Source of the DNA: Hybos culiciformis
Taxonomy: Eukaryota; Arthropoda; Insecta; Diptera; Hybotidae
DNA: 64,000 nucleotides
Reading direction: 5' to 3'
Assembly (NCBI GenBank): GCA_964007475.1
Contig: OZ023273.1
Location: 61,213,834 to 61,277,833, forward strand
This document shows, in pieces, positions 63,495 through 64,000 of this stretch. Position numbers and translations under genes: made by a program. Every line of letters starts with the position of its first letter. Within the stretch, counting starts at the first letter, position 1. The notes beneath the pieces were generated by a model that was not told where the DNA came from, made no database searches, and was given only the letters and a program-made list of their open reading frames with translations.

Positions 63495-63726
63495 ACGTGA
63501 GAGCTTCGTCGATAAAAAGGCTTAATATATAATGCCATGAATTTACTTTTTGAAGATGATGAGGTCCATATTTATTCAAAATTTGAAAGACTATGAATAA
63601 ATAATATTGTGCTTCCATCTAAAATTAATTATAATTTAATTCTAAAAAATTCCTGTATGATTTAAAATAAAAGTTAGGCTCATGCCCTCACCCGAAAATA
63701 AATTTGAAATATTGAATTCCAAATTT

Positions 63727-64000
63727 CTAATGTATTTTGTTGTTGTGAATATCAAATACACGTCCTAAAGCAGAACTGACGCCAAGTTTTTGGCCGACGC
63801 GCTTAAAAAAAAAACTCAGCGACGTGCGGCCGGCGTGCTTAAAAAGAGGAAGAACAAAAAAAAAAACAAAAAAAACAAAAAAAAAAAACAAAAAAAAAAA
63901 ACATAAAAAAATTAACCAAAAAAATATTAGAAAAATTTTTAGCACGCCGATACAAAATATAAAAATGGGGCGCAAGGCGTACACACTGAAATCTCGACAA
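63727..64000. repeat. GC-richer repeat fragment at the right edge
   Basis: Two direct words, GGCCGACGCGCTTAAAAA and GGCCGGCGTGCTTAAAAA, are followed after a long A-rich tract by the inverted TTTTTAGCACGCCGA. The base composition is unlike its surroundings, so it is probably part of a mobile element cut by the window edge. Confidence 0.4.

Overview
This is a strongly AT-rich stretch of a eukaryotic nuclear genome, almost certainly an insect. Every recognisable gene is broken by short GT-AG introns, the proteins have insect or animal counterparts, and the spacers hold tRNA-derived SINE, hAT-like, Tc1/mariner-like and foldback elements. I cannot fix the order. Exon boundaries were read by eye from splice sites, reading phase and family similarity, and phases close across all exons of each model.

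Layout from left to right. (1) 1-12547, minus: the 5' half of an outer-arm axonemal dynein heavy chain (DNAH5/DNAH8 type), about 20 exons, running off the left edge before the AAA motor. A further acidic coding exon at 17646-17744 is probably its real N-terminus. (2) 12548-21288: long spacer or first intron, with one complex repeat at 16076-16908. (3) 21289-25712, minus: a complete four-exon alpha-arrestin (ARRDC/TXNIP family). (4) 25713-37439: a repeat-rich desert with two copies of a foldback element, a tRNA-derived SINE, an hAT-like element with target-site duplication, a cluster of duplicated small exons, and an element built from mirrored short repeats. (5) 37440-42557, minus: a complete nine-exon LMBR1-family membrane protein with one GC-AG intron. 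(6) 44175-54166, plus: a complete nine-exon scaffold attachment factor B homologue (SAP + RRM + RE-rich helix), divergent from LMBR1, with a decayed Tc1/mariner copy in an intron. (7) 55441-59279, minus: a complete six-exon Rab GTPase with unusual G4 and G5 motifs, convergent with SAFB. (8) 61588-63369, minus: complete two-exon ribosomal protein S3.

The genes are unrelated housekeeping or cilium genes with no operon-like logic. The observations most worth a second look are: three unrelated non-autonomous elements sharing the same design of short-repeat arrays that face each other in opposite orientation; an in-phase duplicated exon in the SAFB gene that would end the protein before its RRM; the Rab with NKxE instead of NKxD; a ~117-bp near-perfect hairpin inside the Rab intron; and a tandemly duplicated small exon encoding SUMO-interaction-like motifs.
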